21,412 nt of DNA from an uncultured Slackia sp. (GTDB lineage: Bacteria; Actinomycetota; Coriobacteriia; Coriobacteriales; Eggerthellaceae), in assembly GCA_937895975.1 (NCBI GenBank), contig CALBLG010000165.1:1-21412 (forward strand). Direction: 5' to 3'. Made by a program: the position numbers and the translations under genes. A model generated the notes under the pieces. The model was given only the letters and a program-made list of their open reading frames with translations, did no database searches and was not told where the DNA came from. Below are positions 15,055-21,412 of the stretch, piece after piece; within the stretch, counting starts at the first letter, position 1, and every line of letters begins with the position of its first letter.

Positions 15055-15083
15055 ATTATGCACGCTTCGTTTATAAAAATAAG
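15055..15083 (-). promoter_or_regulatory. Weak candidate promoter for the DUF917/hydantoinase group
   Basis: CATAAT reads on the minus strand at 15060-15055, with AT-rich sequence (TTATTT or CTTATT) 16-17 nt upstream instead of a proper -35 box. It is about 30 nt before the 79-codon ORF. If used, it could transcribe that ORF and the genes down to 11874. Confidence 0.3.
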
Positions 15084-15270
15084 TCGTTCATCATGGGTGC
15101 AGAACGGAAGCATTGCGCATGCGCTCGTCAGCGTATTCGCATATACCACCCATGAATTAGCTCCATCGAACATGGCGGCACTTCCCCCACCACGATATTA
15201 TGCTTGCGCTTAAATCACCTAGTAACTTAGTTGGTTGTTTATACGGCCCTACGGGGCAAGGGGGTTCAAC

Positions 15271-16833
15271 GTGGAGCGAATCACGCTGAATATTGCGGGC
15301 ATGACATGCTCGGCTTGCGCGGCGCGCGTCGAACGCGCGATTGCGAACGTGCCCGGAGTGGCGAAGGTGCGCGTAAGCCTGTTTTCGAAAGAGGCGCGCG
15401 TCGACTACGACGGCGCGCAGGCGGATCGCAGCGACCTCGTGCGCGCCGTTCAAAATGCCGGTTACGAGGTGGCATCGACGCCACAGCGCAGGCTTTCCGC
15501 CGCACAGGTTGCCGCTATCGTGCTCGTGGCGATTGCGCTGCGGTTTGTGGCGAGCGCCTTCGGCGTCGACGCCTCGGGTGCCGATTTCCCACTTGCTAGC
15601 TCGAGTATGGGCTTCGGCATGTTATTCATCGTGGGCGTGCTCACCTCATTTCACTGCGTGGCGATGTGCGGCGGCATCAACCTAAGCCAATGCATTCCCG
15701 CAGCGGCCGACAGCCAGAGCGCTCCCGAAAAAGCGCCGCGCCGCAAAATATCGCTTTCAAGCATTTGCCCAGCCCTGCTCTACAACGCTGGGCGCGTTGC
15801 GTCATACACCGCCATCGGTGCCGTGGTGGGCGCCGTGGGCTCCGCGCTTTCGCTGTCGCTTGCCGCGCGCGGCGCCATCCAGCTTGCCGCGGGCGTTTTC
15901 ATGCTTGTGATGGCGCTTTCCATGTTGGGCGTTGCGCCGGGCGTCGGCGTTATTAAGGTACGCTTTGCGGAAGCCCTGCGTTCGATTGCTCCTTCGCGCA
16001 AAAAGGACGACGCAGCAGAAGGCACCTCGGGCATCAAGCACCCTTCCCCGAAAAGCCCGCTGGTCGTGGGCCTGCTCTCCGGCTTCATGCCTTGCGGACC
16101 GCTGCAGGCCATGCAGCTTTACGCACTCGGAACGGGCAGCGCCCTGCTTGGCGGCGCATCTATGCTGTGCTTCGCCTTGGGAACCGTTCCGCTTATGCTG
16201 GGCCTCGGTGCTCTCGCGGGCGTCATTTCTCGAAAATTCGCACACAAGGCCATGACGGCGGGCGCATGCGTGGTTATGATCATGGGGCTGTTCATGGTTT
16301 CGTACGGTTGGGCGCTTACGAGCCTGCCGGCAATCCAAGTTCCCAATATCCCCCAAGCATTCGCAAGCCTCACCGAGCCGAAAGTAGCCACTGCGGGCAT
16401 GCAATGCTGCGGTGTGTCTGGCGGTTCGGCCACCGCTTCAGGCTGCTGCGGCGGTACGGGCGCTACAGCCCAAAGCGGGTGCTGCGGCTCTAGCGCCACC
16501 AACGGCACCTCTTCGAATTCAAGTTCTTCCAGCAACGCAAACGGAGCCATGGCCACTATGGACGACGGCTTGCAAACCGTGGAAACTTCCCTCTCCAATG
16601 GCTACCAGCCCATCACCGTATATGCTGGCACGCCCGTGAAATGGACCGTTTCCGCAACGAAATCGTCGATCACCAGCTGCAACCGCACCGTCGAACTGCC
16701 CGATTTCGACATGGAGCACACGTTCGCTCCCGGCAACAACGTCATCGAGTTCACACCGACCAAAGCAGGTACGTACACCTACACGTGCTGGATGGGCATG
16801 ATTCGCTCCACCATCACGGTAATCGAAGCGTAA
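15271..16833 (+). CDS. HMA - DsbD_2/TauE-like membrane - cupredoxin fusion protein
   Basis: This 520-residue membrane protein has four parts. Residues about 2-70 are a heavy-metal-associated domain with the MTCSAC site (Cys13, Cys16). Residues about 115-360 are a six-helix DsbD_2/TauE-SafE-like domain with the paired motifs HCVAMCGG and GFMPCGPLQA. Residues about 376-425 are a Gly/Ser/Ala linker with three Cys-Cys pairs (379-380, 392-393, 404-405). The C-terminal 95 residues form a cupredoxin domain; probable copper ligands are Cys470, Cys506, Met508 and Met510, ending in TYTCWMGM. The family is associated with copper or thiol transfer across the membrane. The GTG at 15271 is 6 nt after AAGGGGG and starts exactly at the HMA fold. 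It stands alone on the plus strand. Confidence 0.88.
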   Translation: MERITLNIAGMTCSACAARVERAIANVPGVAKVRVSLFSKEARVDYDGAQADRSDLVRAVQNAGYEVASTPQRRLSAAQVAAIVLVAIALRFVASAFGVDASGADFPLASSSMGFGMLFIVGVLTSFHCVAMCGGINLSQCIPAAADSQSAPEKAPRRKISLSSICPALLYNAGRVASYTAIGAVVGAVGSALSLSLAARGAIQLAAGVFMLVMALSMLGVAPGVGVIKVRFAEALRSIAPSRKKDDAAEGTSGIKHPSPKSPLVVGLLSGFMPCGPLQAMQLYALGTGSALLGGASMLCFALGTVPLMLGLGALAGVISRKFAHKAMTAGACVVMIMGLFMVSYGWALTSLPAIQVPNIPQAFASLTEPKVATAGMQCCGVSGGSATASGCCGGTGATAQSGCCGSSATNGTSSNSSSSSNANGAMATMDDGLQTVETSLSNGYQPITVYAGTPVKWTVSATKSSITSCNRTVELPDFDMEHTFAPGNNVIEFTPTKAGTYTYTCWMGMIRSTITVIEA

Positions 16834-16865
16834 AGCAGCTCGAAGATCGCTCACTTACCGTCCAA

Positions 16866-16912
16866 AACGGAGCAGCCCACGATGCGCATGGCATCGTGGG
16901 CTGCTATCCGTT
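16866..16912 (+). terminator. 15-bp perfect hairpin after the metal-handling gene
   Basis: AGCAGCCCACGATGC (16871-16885) and its exact complement (16891-16905) enclose a 5-nt loop, and AACGG/CCGTT extend the stem outward past a 2-nt bulge. It lies about 35 nt after the stop codon. No T-run follows directly, but a second, T-rich hairpin comes immediately after. Confidence 0.6.
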
Positions 16913-16918
16913 CATCTT

Positions 16919-16942
16919 AAAATGCCATTTCTAGCATTTTTT
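16919..16942 (+). terminator. Intrinsic terminator, second of a tandem pair
   Basis: AAAATGC (16919-16925) pairs with GCATTTT (16934-16940) around an 8-nt loop, ending in a run of six T (16937-16942). The stem is AT-rich and weak alone, so the preceding strong hairpin probably contributes. It may also insulate against cyd transcripts coming from the other side. Confidence 0.6.
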
Positions 16943-17106
16943 CCTATTTCTGGGGCACGAAAATCCAGAAGATTATTTCGCAACCGAAACCATCCCCATT
17001 TATGTACCGTAATTCGCTAATATCACTGGTAACAATTTAACCTTTTGACATATTTCTTGGTCGAGTCAGGGCAGCATTTGCCGTGGTCGCGCCCCACAAA
17101 CTCGAA

Positions 17107-17298
17107 TTAATGCCGATTTTCAGAACTTTGCCTACACGCCCGGCGTGCGAGCAGCGTCGCCGCCGCGAGCAGCAACACCACCGTTGCTACCAGGCCGACC
17201 GTGGGCGCTTTATAGCCAACCAGCATCACGCCCACGCCGAACGCCGCCATGCCCGCACATAAAATCGCGAGCCATTTGAAATACAGCCGCGTTTCCAT
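17107..17298 (-). CDS. Small two-helix membrane protein encoded directly after cydB
   Basis: This ORF encodes 63 residues with two predicted membrane helices: about residues 6-28 (YFKWLAILCAGMAAFGVGVM...) and about 33-51 (TVGLVATVVLLLAAATLLA). A basic, polar tail follows (RRACRQSSENRH). Its ATG touches the cydB stop codon with no gap, so it must be co-translated with the oxidase; AAGGATG lies upstream inside cydB. Cytochrome bd enzymes carry small accessory subunits (CydX, CydS, CydH), but those are single-helix proteins of about 30-40 residues, so this is not a plain homologue. It may be a lineage-specific subunit or assembly factor. No downstream cydDC gene is present in this window. Confidence 0.72.
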   Translation of the reverse strand: METRLYFKWLAILCAGMAAFGVGVMLVGYKAPTVGLVATVVLLLAAATLLARRACRQSSENRH

Positions 17299-18321
17299 TT
17301 ACGCCACATCCTTCTCGGTGAGACGGCCGCGGAACGTGCGGTACACGATGACGTGGTACACCAGCACCAGCGGCACGCCGACGCACGCAATGCCCGTCAT
17401 CCACGCCAGCGACAAATCGGACGACGCCGCGCTCATCAGCGTAATCGAGGCGCCCGCGCTTCCCGGAGTCGCCACGACCAAGCTCGGGAACAGCGACACC
17501 GCCATAAGCGCCACCAGGCACACCGCCGCAGCCGATTGCAGCAGGAACGCCGGCAGGTCGGCACCCTTTTTGCCAAGCACGAGCGACGCAGCCATGCAGC
17601 CCACGAAAGCAAGCGCGAACACAACTCCCAGCACAATCATGCCCGACGCGAGCTGCGGTTTCACTACCGCGAACGTCAGTACGCTTGCGATAACGAACAG
17701 CGCAATTGCCACCACCTGCCACACGCGGCGCAGCTTCTCGGCGCGCGCATGCACAGGATTTGCCTTATCAACCTTCGCGGCCACCCACGCAGCGCCGGCC
17801 GAAAGGCACATCGCGAAGCCGAGCAAGCCCACGACCAACGTGAACGGCGACAGCAACCCAAGCAGCGGCACGCCGGAGTAATCGCCGTTGGCCGCCATGG
17901 GAATGCCCGCAAGCACGTTGGCAAGCGCCACGCCCAGCAGCAGCGCCGGCAAGAACGACCCTATCGTGAAACACGCGTCCCACACGCGTCCCCATTTCGG
18001 GTCGTGCGCGCGAAACTCCAGCGACACCGCGCGAACGATAAGCCCGAACAGCACCAGCATCACAGCCAGGTAGAAGCCCGAAAACGTGGTGGCGTACGCT
18101 GCGGGAAACGCCGCGAACAGCGCACCGCCCGCCGTGAGCAGCCACACCTCGTTACCATCCCACACAGGGCCAATGCTGCGGCGCACAAGCGCGCGCTCGC
18201 CCTCGGTTTTCGCGAGAGCACGATACAGCACGCCCGCTCCCAGGTCGAACCCGTCGAGCACGAAATAGCCGGCGATCAAAACGAAAATCAGGAAGAACCA
18301 CAATACGGAAAGCACGCTCAT
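17299..18321 (-). CDS. cydB: Cytochrome bd ubiquinol/menaquinol oxidase subunit II
   Basis: This 340-residue polytopic membrane protein is the non-catalytic partner of CydA in the cytochrome bd terminal oxidase. The N terminus (FVLDGFDLGAGVL), the segment GPVWDGNEVWLLTAGGALFAAFP and FRAHDPKWGRVWD are hallmark CydB sequences. The length is slightly shorter than the E. coli protein (379). The ATG at 18321 follows the cydA stop after 2 nt; AAAGGG within the end of cydA serves as ribosome site. The next gene begins right at its stop codon. Confidence 0.97.
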   Translation of the reverse strand: MSVLSVLWFFLIFVLIAGYFVLDGFDLGAGVLYRALAKTEGERALVRRSIGPVWDGNEVWLLTAGGALFAAFPAAYATTFSGFYLAVMLVLFGLIVRAVSLEFRAHDPKWGRVWDACFTIGSFLPALLLGVALANVLAGIPMAANGDYSGVPLLGLLSPFTLVVGLLGFAMCLSAGAAWVAAKVDKANPVHARAEKLRRVWQVVAIALFVIASVLTFAVVKPQLASGMIVLGVVFALAFVGCMAASLVLGKKGADLPAFLLQSAAAVCLVALMAVSLFPSLVVATPGSAGASITLMSAASSDLSLAWMTGIACVGVPLVLVYHVIVYRTFRGRLTEKDVA

Positions 18322-18323
18322 CG

Positions 18324-19748
18324 CTACTCACCCTTTCCAGCAGGCTCGACGGCTTCGGCGGGCGCGGCCGCATCGTCGGCCACGGGGCCCCGCTTGATGA
18401 AGTGGGAAATCACGCGCGCCCAGCCAACGAACAGGAAGATGTACACCACCAGAAACAGCGCCAGCGTCAGCAGCAACTCCGGCGCCGAAACCGCCTGCGA
18501 AATCGCGTTGCTCGTAAGCAGGCTCACGCCATCGGGGCTCGACGTCGCGGGGTAAACGACCCACGGCTGACGGCCAACTTCAGCGGTAATCCAACCGACT
18601 TGAATGGCAATGAACGGGAACAGCGGCGAGATCACCAGCAGTTTCTGCAGCCAGCGCATTGTGCGAATGCGGCCGCCGCGGAAGCTGAACACGATGGCCA
18701 GAATCGCCGTTATCATGATGAGCCCATACATGGCGACCATCAGGTGATACGACTGGAACACCATGTTCACCGGCATGTCTTCGACGTTCACGTCGGAGTA
18801 TTTCTCGCTTTGCGAAAGCGAGTTCAGGCCCTGAAACTCAGTGTCCCACGTGCCCGTGGCCAAGAAACTCGTGCCGCCGGGAATCGCGAACGGGGTTATG
18901 ACCTGCTGGTTTTCCTCGTCAACCCAGCCGAATGCGTACAGCGGCGGAACCTCGTCACCGTACATGCCCTCCATCATGGCCAGCTTCGTAGGCTGTTCCT
19001 GCGAAACCTCGACGGCCGACGAGTGCGCCGTCACGATCATCGCGCACGAGGCCACAATGCCCACCACAGCGCCGATACGCACCGTTTTCATCGCGAAATC
19101 GGTGTGCTTGTCCTTCAGCAAATACCACGCGCCTATGCACATGGAGGCGAATGCGCCCATGATGAGAAGCGCCACAATCACATGCGTGTAGCGTGGCAGC
19201 GTAGACGGGTTGAACGCTGCCGCCAAAAAGTCGGTGATCACGGCCTTGCTGCCGTCGGAGGCGAGCTCGGCGCCGGCGGGCGTTTGCATCCACGAGTTCG
19301 CGATAAGAATCCACAGCGCGCTGAGGCACGAGCCCAGCCACACGAGCCACGCCGACACCGTGTAGAACTTGCGCGACACCTTATTGCGGCCGAACAGCAG
19401 CACGCCCAGAAACACCGATTCGAGGAAGAACGCGAACAGCGCCTCGGCGGCAAGCGGCGCGCCGAAGATATCGCCCACGAAACGCGAGTAATCGGCCCAG
19501 TTGGTGCCGAACGAAAATTCCATCGTGATGCCGGTCGCCACGCCAATCGCGAACGTCGCAGTGAAGATTTTCACCCAGAAACGCGTGGCGTTGCCATCTT
19601 TCTCATCGCGGCTTCGGTAGTATTTCGTGGCAAAAATGGCCGTGATAAGCCCCAAGCCAATCGACAGCGGCACGAAGATGAAGTGGTACGCGACCGTCAG
19701 CGCGAACTGGATGCGCGAAAGCAGCACGACATCGGTCAAAGCATCCAT
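18324..19748 (-). CDS. cydA: Cytochrome bd oxidase subunit I
   Basis: This 474-residue haem-bearing subunit oxidises quinol and reduces oxygen to water. The haem ligands are present: His22 and His189 (E. coli His19 and His186) and Met337 (E. coli Met393). Glu102 and Glu110 of the proton path in GAPLAAEALFAFFLES, the quinol-site QPTKLAMMEG with Lys255 and Glu260, and GRQPW at 392-396 are also conserved. About 59 residues are missing between Glu260 and Met337 relative to E. coli, so this is the short Q-loop type. The ATG at 19748 is 5 nt after AAGGGGG. A good promoter lies upstream. The C terminus is a charged Ala/Glu-rich tail. Confidence 0.98.
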   Translation of the reverse strand: MDALTDVVLLSRIQFALTVAYHFIFVPLSIGLGLITAIFATKYYRSRDEKDGNATRFWVKIFTATFAIGVATGITMEFSFGTNWADYSRFVGDIFGAPLAAEALFAFFLESVFLGVLLFGRNKVSRKFYTVSAWLVWLGSCLSALWILIANSWMQTPAGAELASDGSKAVITDFLAAAFNPSTLPRYTHVIVALLIMGAFASMCIGAWYLLKDKHTDFAMKTVRIGAVVGIVASCAMIVTAHSSAVEVSQEQPTKLAMMEGMYGDEVPPLYAFGWVDEENQQVITPFAIPGGTSFLATGTWDTEFQGLNSLSQSEKYSDVNVEDMPVNMVFQSYHLMVAMYGLIMITAILAIVFSFRGGRIRTMRWLQKLLVISPLFPFIAIQVGWITAEVGRQPWVVYPATSSPDGVSLLTSNAISQAVSAPELLLTLALFLVVYIFLFVGWARVISHFIKRGPVADDAAAPAEAVEPAGKGE

Positions 19749-19784
19749 GGCAGCCCCCTTCTTTTGTTGTCCCCTTTTATTTGT

Positions 19785-19797
19785 TACTGCTTAAGTA
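19785..19797. promoter_or_regulatory. Possible operator near the cydA start site
   Basis: TACTGCTTAAGTA is palindromic (TACT/AGTA around CTTAAG) and lies just downstream of the cydA -10 box; another TACT follows at 19804. It does not match the Rex or FNR consensus I know. It may be a redox-regulator site or chance. Confidence 0.25.
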
Positions 19798-19799
19798 GC

Positions 19800-19828
19800 A
19801 TATTACTCCCCGAAACGCACGATGTCAC
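19800..19828 (-). promoter_or_regulatory. Promoter of the cydAB operon
   Basis: On the minus strand GTGACA (19828-19823) and TAATAT (19805-19800) are exactly 17 nt apart. The -35 box matches consensus at five of six positions and the -10 box at four. The start site would be about 45 nt before the cydA ATG. Confidence 0.55.
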
Positions 19829-19974
19829 TAGTAAATGCTATCTTTTTAGTATCATTTTTGTTTTTGCCTATGATCTTCGCAAACTCGGCATCCACCGGGC
19901 TTCAAGTGGAACCAGACAACCAAGACAGGAGGGGGTTGTTCCCCATCCCGCAGGAATACACTTCCAGAATTGAA

Positions 19975-20133
19975 TTCTGTCCGAAATACCGATTTGTGAC
20001 CATGGAAAAATGCAGCTCTTTCGGACCAGGCTGCAAACAGCCCAGCAAAACCCCAGGTCGCATCTTTCGGATTCTGAAAATATGCGCGCGCGAGGGCGAA
20101 AACCATAGTCACAAATCGAGATTTGGGACAGAA
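19975..20133. repeat. 159-bp element with 31-bp terminal inverted repeats
   Basis: The left arm (19975-20005) and the reverse complement of the right arm (20103-20133) agree at 27 of 31 positions, each beginning TTCTGTCC and containing CGATTTGTGAC. The interior holds a small hairpin GGCTG-CAAA-CAGCC (20029-20042) and two CTTTCGGA copies. Blocks GCTGCAAAC (20030), CCCCAGGTCGCAT (20051) and CGAGGGCGA (20091) recur in the same order near 10.23-10.30 kb. No transposase and no clear target duplication are seen. This is probably a MITE-like or structured dispersed repeat. Confidence 0.7.
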
Positions 20134-20175
20134 AGCAGCGCCGCGAGAGAACGGGCACCACGCCCAGACAGCATG

Positions 20176-20961
20176 CTAACTTCGATTAGCCTTGAAAACG
20201 GCTTTTACCAGGTATTCCACGTTGCCCTCGGCGCCTTTGATAGGGCTTTCCACCGCTCCCTGAATGTCGAAGCCCACGGCGGCGAACGCGGCCGATACCT
20301 CGTCAACCACGCGCAGGCGCACGGCCTCGTCGCGCACGATGCCGTGATCGGTTTCGTCGTGCGCGCTTTCGAACTGAGGCTTCACCAGCAGCAAACATAC
20401 GGTGCCCGGCTTGCATAAGCCCGCAAACACGCCAGCCAGCCCCGCAAGGCCGATGAACGATAAATCAGCCACCACGATGTCGAACGGAGCGCCGAGCGCC
20501 GCCGGGTCGGCGGTTTTGATGTTCGTGCGCTCGAATACGCGCACGCGATCGTCCTCGCGCAGTTTCCAGGCGAGCTGGCCGTAATTCACGTCGACGCATG
20601 CAACCTCGGCCGCACCCGCTTGCAGCAGGCAATCGGAAAAACCGCCCGTCGACGAGCCTATGTCAATGCAGCGCGCGCCTCGCACGTCTTGGCCGAACGC
20701 ATCGAGCGCGCCGTGCAGCTTGTGGCCGCCACGCGAAACGAACGCGCGGCGGTTGCGCACGAAGATGTCCGCGTCGATGGGCACCTGGATGGCGGCGCTC
20801 ATGGGGTACACGTCGTTGGCGCGCACCTCGTGCGCAAGCACTGCGCGCAACGCCTCTTCCCTATCGGCGAAATACCCGCGCTCGACCAGCAAATCGTCAA
20901 GACGGGTTTTCTTTACTTTCAGCTTTTTCGGCTTCTTCGCCGAACCGGCTTTGCTCGCCAC
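20176..20961 (-). CDS. tlyA: TlyA family rRNA (cytidine-2'-O)-methyltransferase
   Basis: This 261-residue protein has an S4 RNA-binding domain (about 20-80, LDDLLVERGYFADREEALRA) followed by a FtsJ-like SAM methyltransferase domain. CIDIGSSTGGFSDCLLQ (98-114) is the SAM motif. Lys81, Asp166, Lys194 and Glu249 match the K-D-K-E catalytic set of Mycobacterium TlyA, which 2'-O-methylates 16S and 23S rRNA; lack of it gives capreomycin resistance there. The N terminus is Lys-rich. The start is a GTG at 20961, 7 nt after GGAG and 1 nt after the dxs stop codon, so the pair is translationally coupled. Confidence 0.95.
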   Translation of the reverse strand: MASKAGSAKKPKKLKVKKTRLDDLLVERGYFADREEALRAVLAHEVRANDVYPMSAAIQVPIDADIFVRNRRAFVSRGGHKLHGALDAFGQDVRGARCIDIGSSTGGFSDCLLQAGAAEVACVDVNYGQLAWKLREDDRVRVFERTNIKTADPAALGAPFDIVVADLSFIGLAGLAGVFAGLCKPGTVCLLLVKPQFESAHDETDHGIVRDEAVRLRVVDEVSAAFAAVGFDIQGAVESPIKGAEGNVEYLVKAVFKANRS

Positions 20962-20962
20962 G

Positions 20963-21412
20963 TTAGAGCTCCGCGAGCTTCGCGCGTATGAGAGCGGCGA
21001 TGCCTTCGGCGTCGATTCCCAGCTCGTGATGCAGCTGCGGAACTTTTCCTTGCTCGATGAATTCGTCGGGAATGCCCAGCGTCAACACGGGCGGCACCTT
21101 CGCGGGAGGGTCCGCCGCCAACGCCTCTAAAATGCCTTCGCCGATGCCGCCTTCAACCACGCCTTCTTCGGCGGTAAGCACCAGCTTGCATTCCTCGGCG
21201 GCTTTGCGCACGACGGCCTCGTCGAACGGCTTAATCCAGCGCATGTCCACCACACGCACAGAAACGCCTTCGTCAGCGAGCATGTCAGCGGCGCCTTCGG
21301 CTTCTTGCACCATACGCCCAAAGGCGAGAATCGCCACGTCGCTGCCCTCGCGCGTCGTGCGCGATTTGCCTTCTTCGAGCACCTGCGCAGAACTCGGCAA
21401 CTCAACGCCGCG
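20963..21412 (-). CDS. dxs: 1-deoxy-D-xylulose-5-phosphate synthase, C-terminal part
   Basis: Only the last 149 codons are in the window; the frame stays open to the right edge, so this is a partial gene and not a broken one. The sequence matches the C-terminal transketolase domain of Dxs: VAILAFGRMVQEA, VRVVDMRWIKPFDE and a Glu-Glu/Gly-Gly-rich stretch (LTAEEGVVEGGIGEGI). The enzyme condenses pyruvate and glyceraldehyde 3-phosphate with thiamine diphosphate in the MEP isoprenoid pathway. The dxs-tlyA order supports the call. The catalytic N-terminal domains cannot be checked here. Confidence 0.88.
   Translation of the reverse strand, partial: RGVELPSSAQVLEEGKSRTTREGSDVAILAFGRMVQEAEGAADMLADEGVSVRVVDMRWIKPFDEAVVRKAAEECKLVLTAEEGVVEGGIGEGILEALAADPPAKVPPVLTLGIPDEFIEQGKVPQLHHELGIDAEGIAALIRAKLAEL

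Larger units (their letters stand above)
14712..15270. other. 559-bp divergent region between DUF917 copy 2 and the copper/thiol membrane gene
   Basis: This region separates a minus-strand from a plus-strand gene, so it should hold both promoters. It is clearly more AT-rich than the genes around it. It contains one possible small membrane ORF (14786-15025), a short inverted repeat CCCTT/AAGGG (about 15037-15054) and a weak minus-strand promoter (15055-15083). For the plus-strand gene I see AT-rich sequence at about 15195-15245, but no convincing -35/-10 pair. Confidence 0.6.
19749..20175. other. 427-bp spacer between cydA and tlyA
   Basis: No gene is credible here. The first 80 bp hold the cydA promoter and a small palindrome. 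Positions 19830-19870 are T-rich. An inverted-repeat element occupies 19975-20133. A short GGGC-GTGGT-GCCC hairpin (about 20153-20165) follows the tlyA stop codon and is at best a weak terminator. Confidence 0.7.

Noticed and set aside
18402..19973. Plus-strand open frame of 523 codons opposite cydA
   Set aside because: cydA on the minus strand has all haem ligands; the opposing translation is Arg/His-rich and featureless.
19822..20418. Plus-strand frame starting with a hydrophobic, signal-like stretch (MSLVNAIFLVSFLFLP)
   Set aside because: The hydrophobic start comes from the T-rich cydA upstream DNA, the middle is the inverted-repeat element, and the end is antisense to tlyA.

Overview
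The window looks like chromosomal DNA of a high-GC anaerobic or microaerobic actinobacterium, most likely class Coriobacteriia and family Eggerthellaceae (Slackia/Adlercreutzia/Eggerthella-like). The reasons are the GC-rich wobble positions, a glutamate synthase split over several small genes, Fe-S and FAD electron carriers, a cytochrome bd oxidase as the only terminal oxidase seen, and a DUF917/hydantoinase cluster. This placement is inference from gene content. No rRNA, tRNA, insertion sequence, CRISPR array or phage gene was recognised, and no transcription-factor gene is present.

Layout: almost everything is on the minus strand. At the left edge (1-281) is non-coding DNA with an AT-rich inverted repeat and a striking 100-nt GC-rich hairpin. 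Then come the translation genes rpsB and tsf (promoter at about 2144-2171), with an intrinsic-terminator-like hairpin between the two genes and a clear terminator after tsf. Next is an MFS permease (2338-3855) with a Lys-Pro-Ala repeat at its N terminus. A 727-bp spacer with a 181-bp inverted-repeat element follows. A tight five-gene operon (transcribed 9946 to 4583) encodes a split glutamate synthase: class II glutaminase, FMN/Fe-S synthase core, polyferredoxin, FAD/NAD(P) oxidoreductase and GXGXG domain. A second spacer (9947-10452) carries direct repeats. Then come two paralogous DUF917 (S-methyl-thiohydantoin desulfurase-like) genes flanking a hydantoinase/oxoprolinase-type ATPase, and possibly a 79-codon membrane ORF upstream. 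The only confident plus-strand gene (15271-16833) encodes an unusual metal-handling membrane protein: HMA domain, DsbD_2/TauE-like membrane domain, Cys-Cys-rich linker and cupredoxin domain. The cydA-cydB operon follows on the minus strand with a small two-helix membrane protein. After another spacer with an inverted-repeat element come tlyA and the 3' end of dxs, which runs off the right edge.

How the genes work together: the glt operon would make glutamate from glutamine and 2-oxoglutarate, using electrons passed by its own ferredoxin and flavoprotein. The DUF917/hydantoinase group probably opens or desulfurises a (thio)hydantoin-like ring, but the substrate cannot be read from the sequence. 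The copper/thiol membrane protein and the bd oxidase are neighbours on opposite strands and may both belong to oxygen or metal homeostasis. dxs-tlyA is a common actinobacterial and firmicute gene order.

The least explained parts are the intergenic elements. Three spacers (about 4.0-4.2, 10.2-10.4 and 19.98-20.13 kb) hold repeats. The last two share colinear sequence blocks, which suggests a dispersed repeat family.
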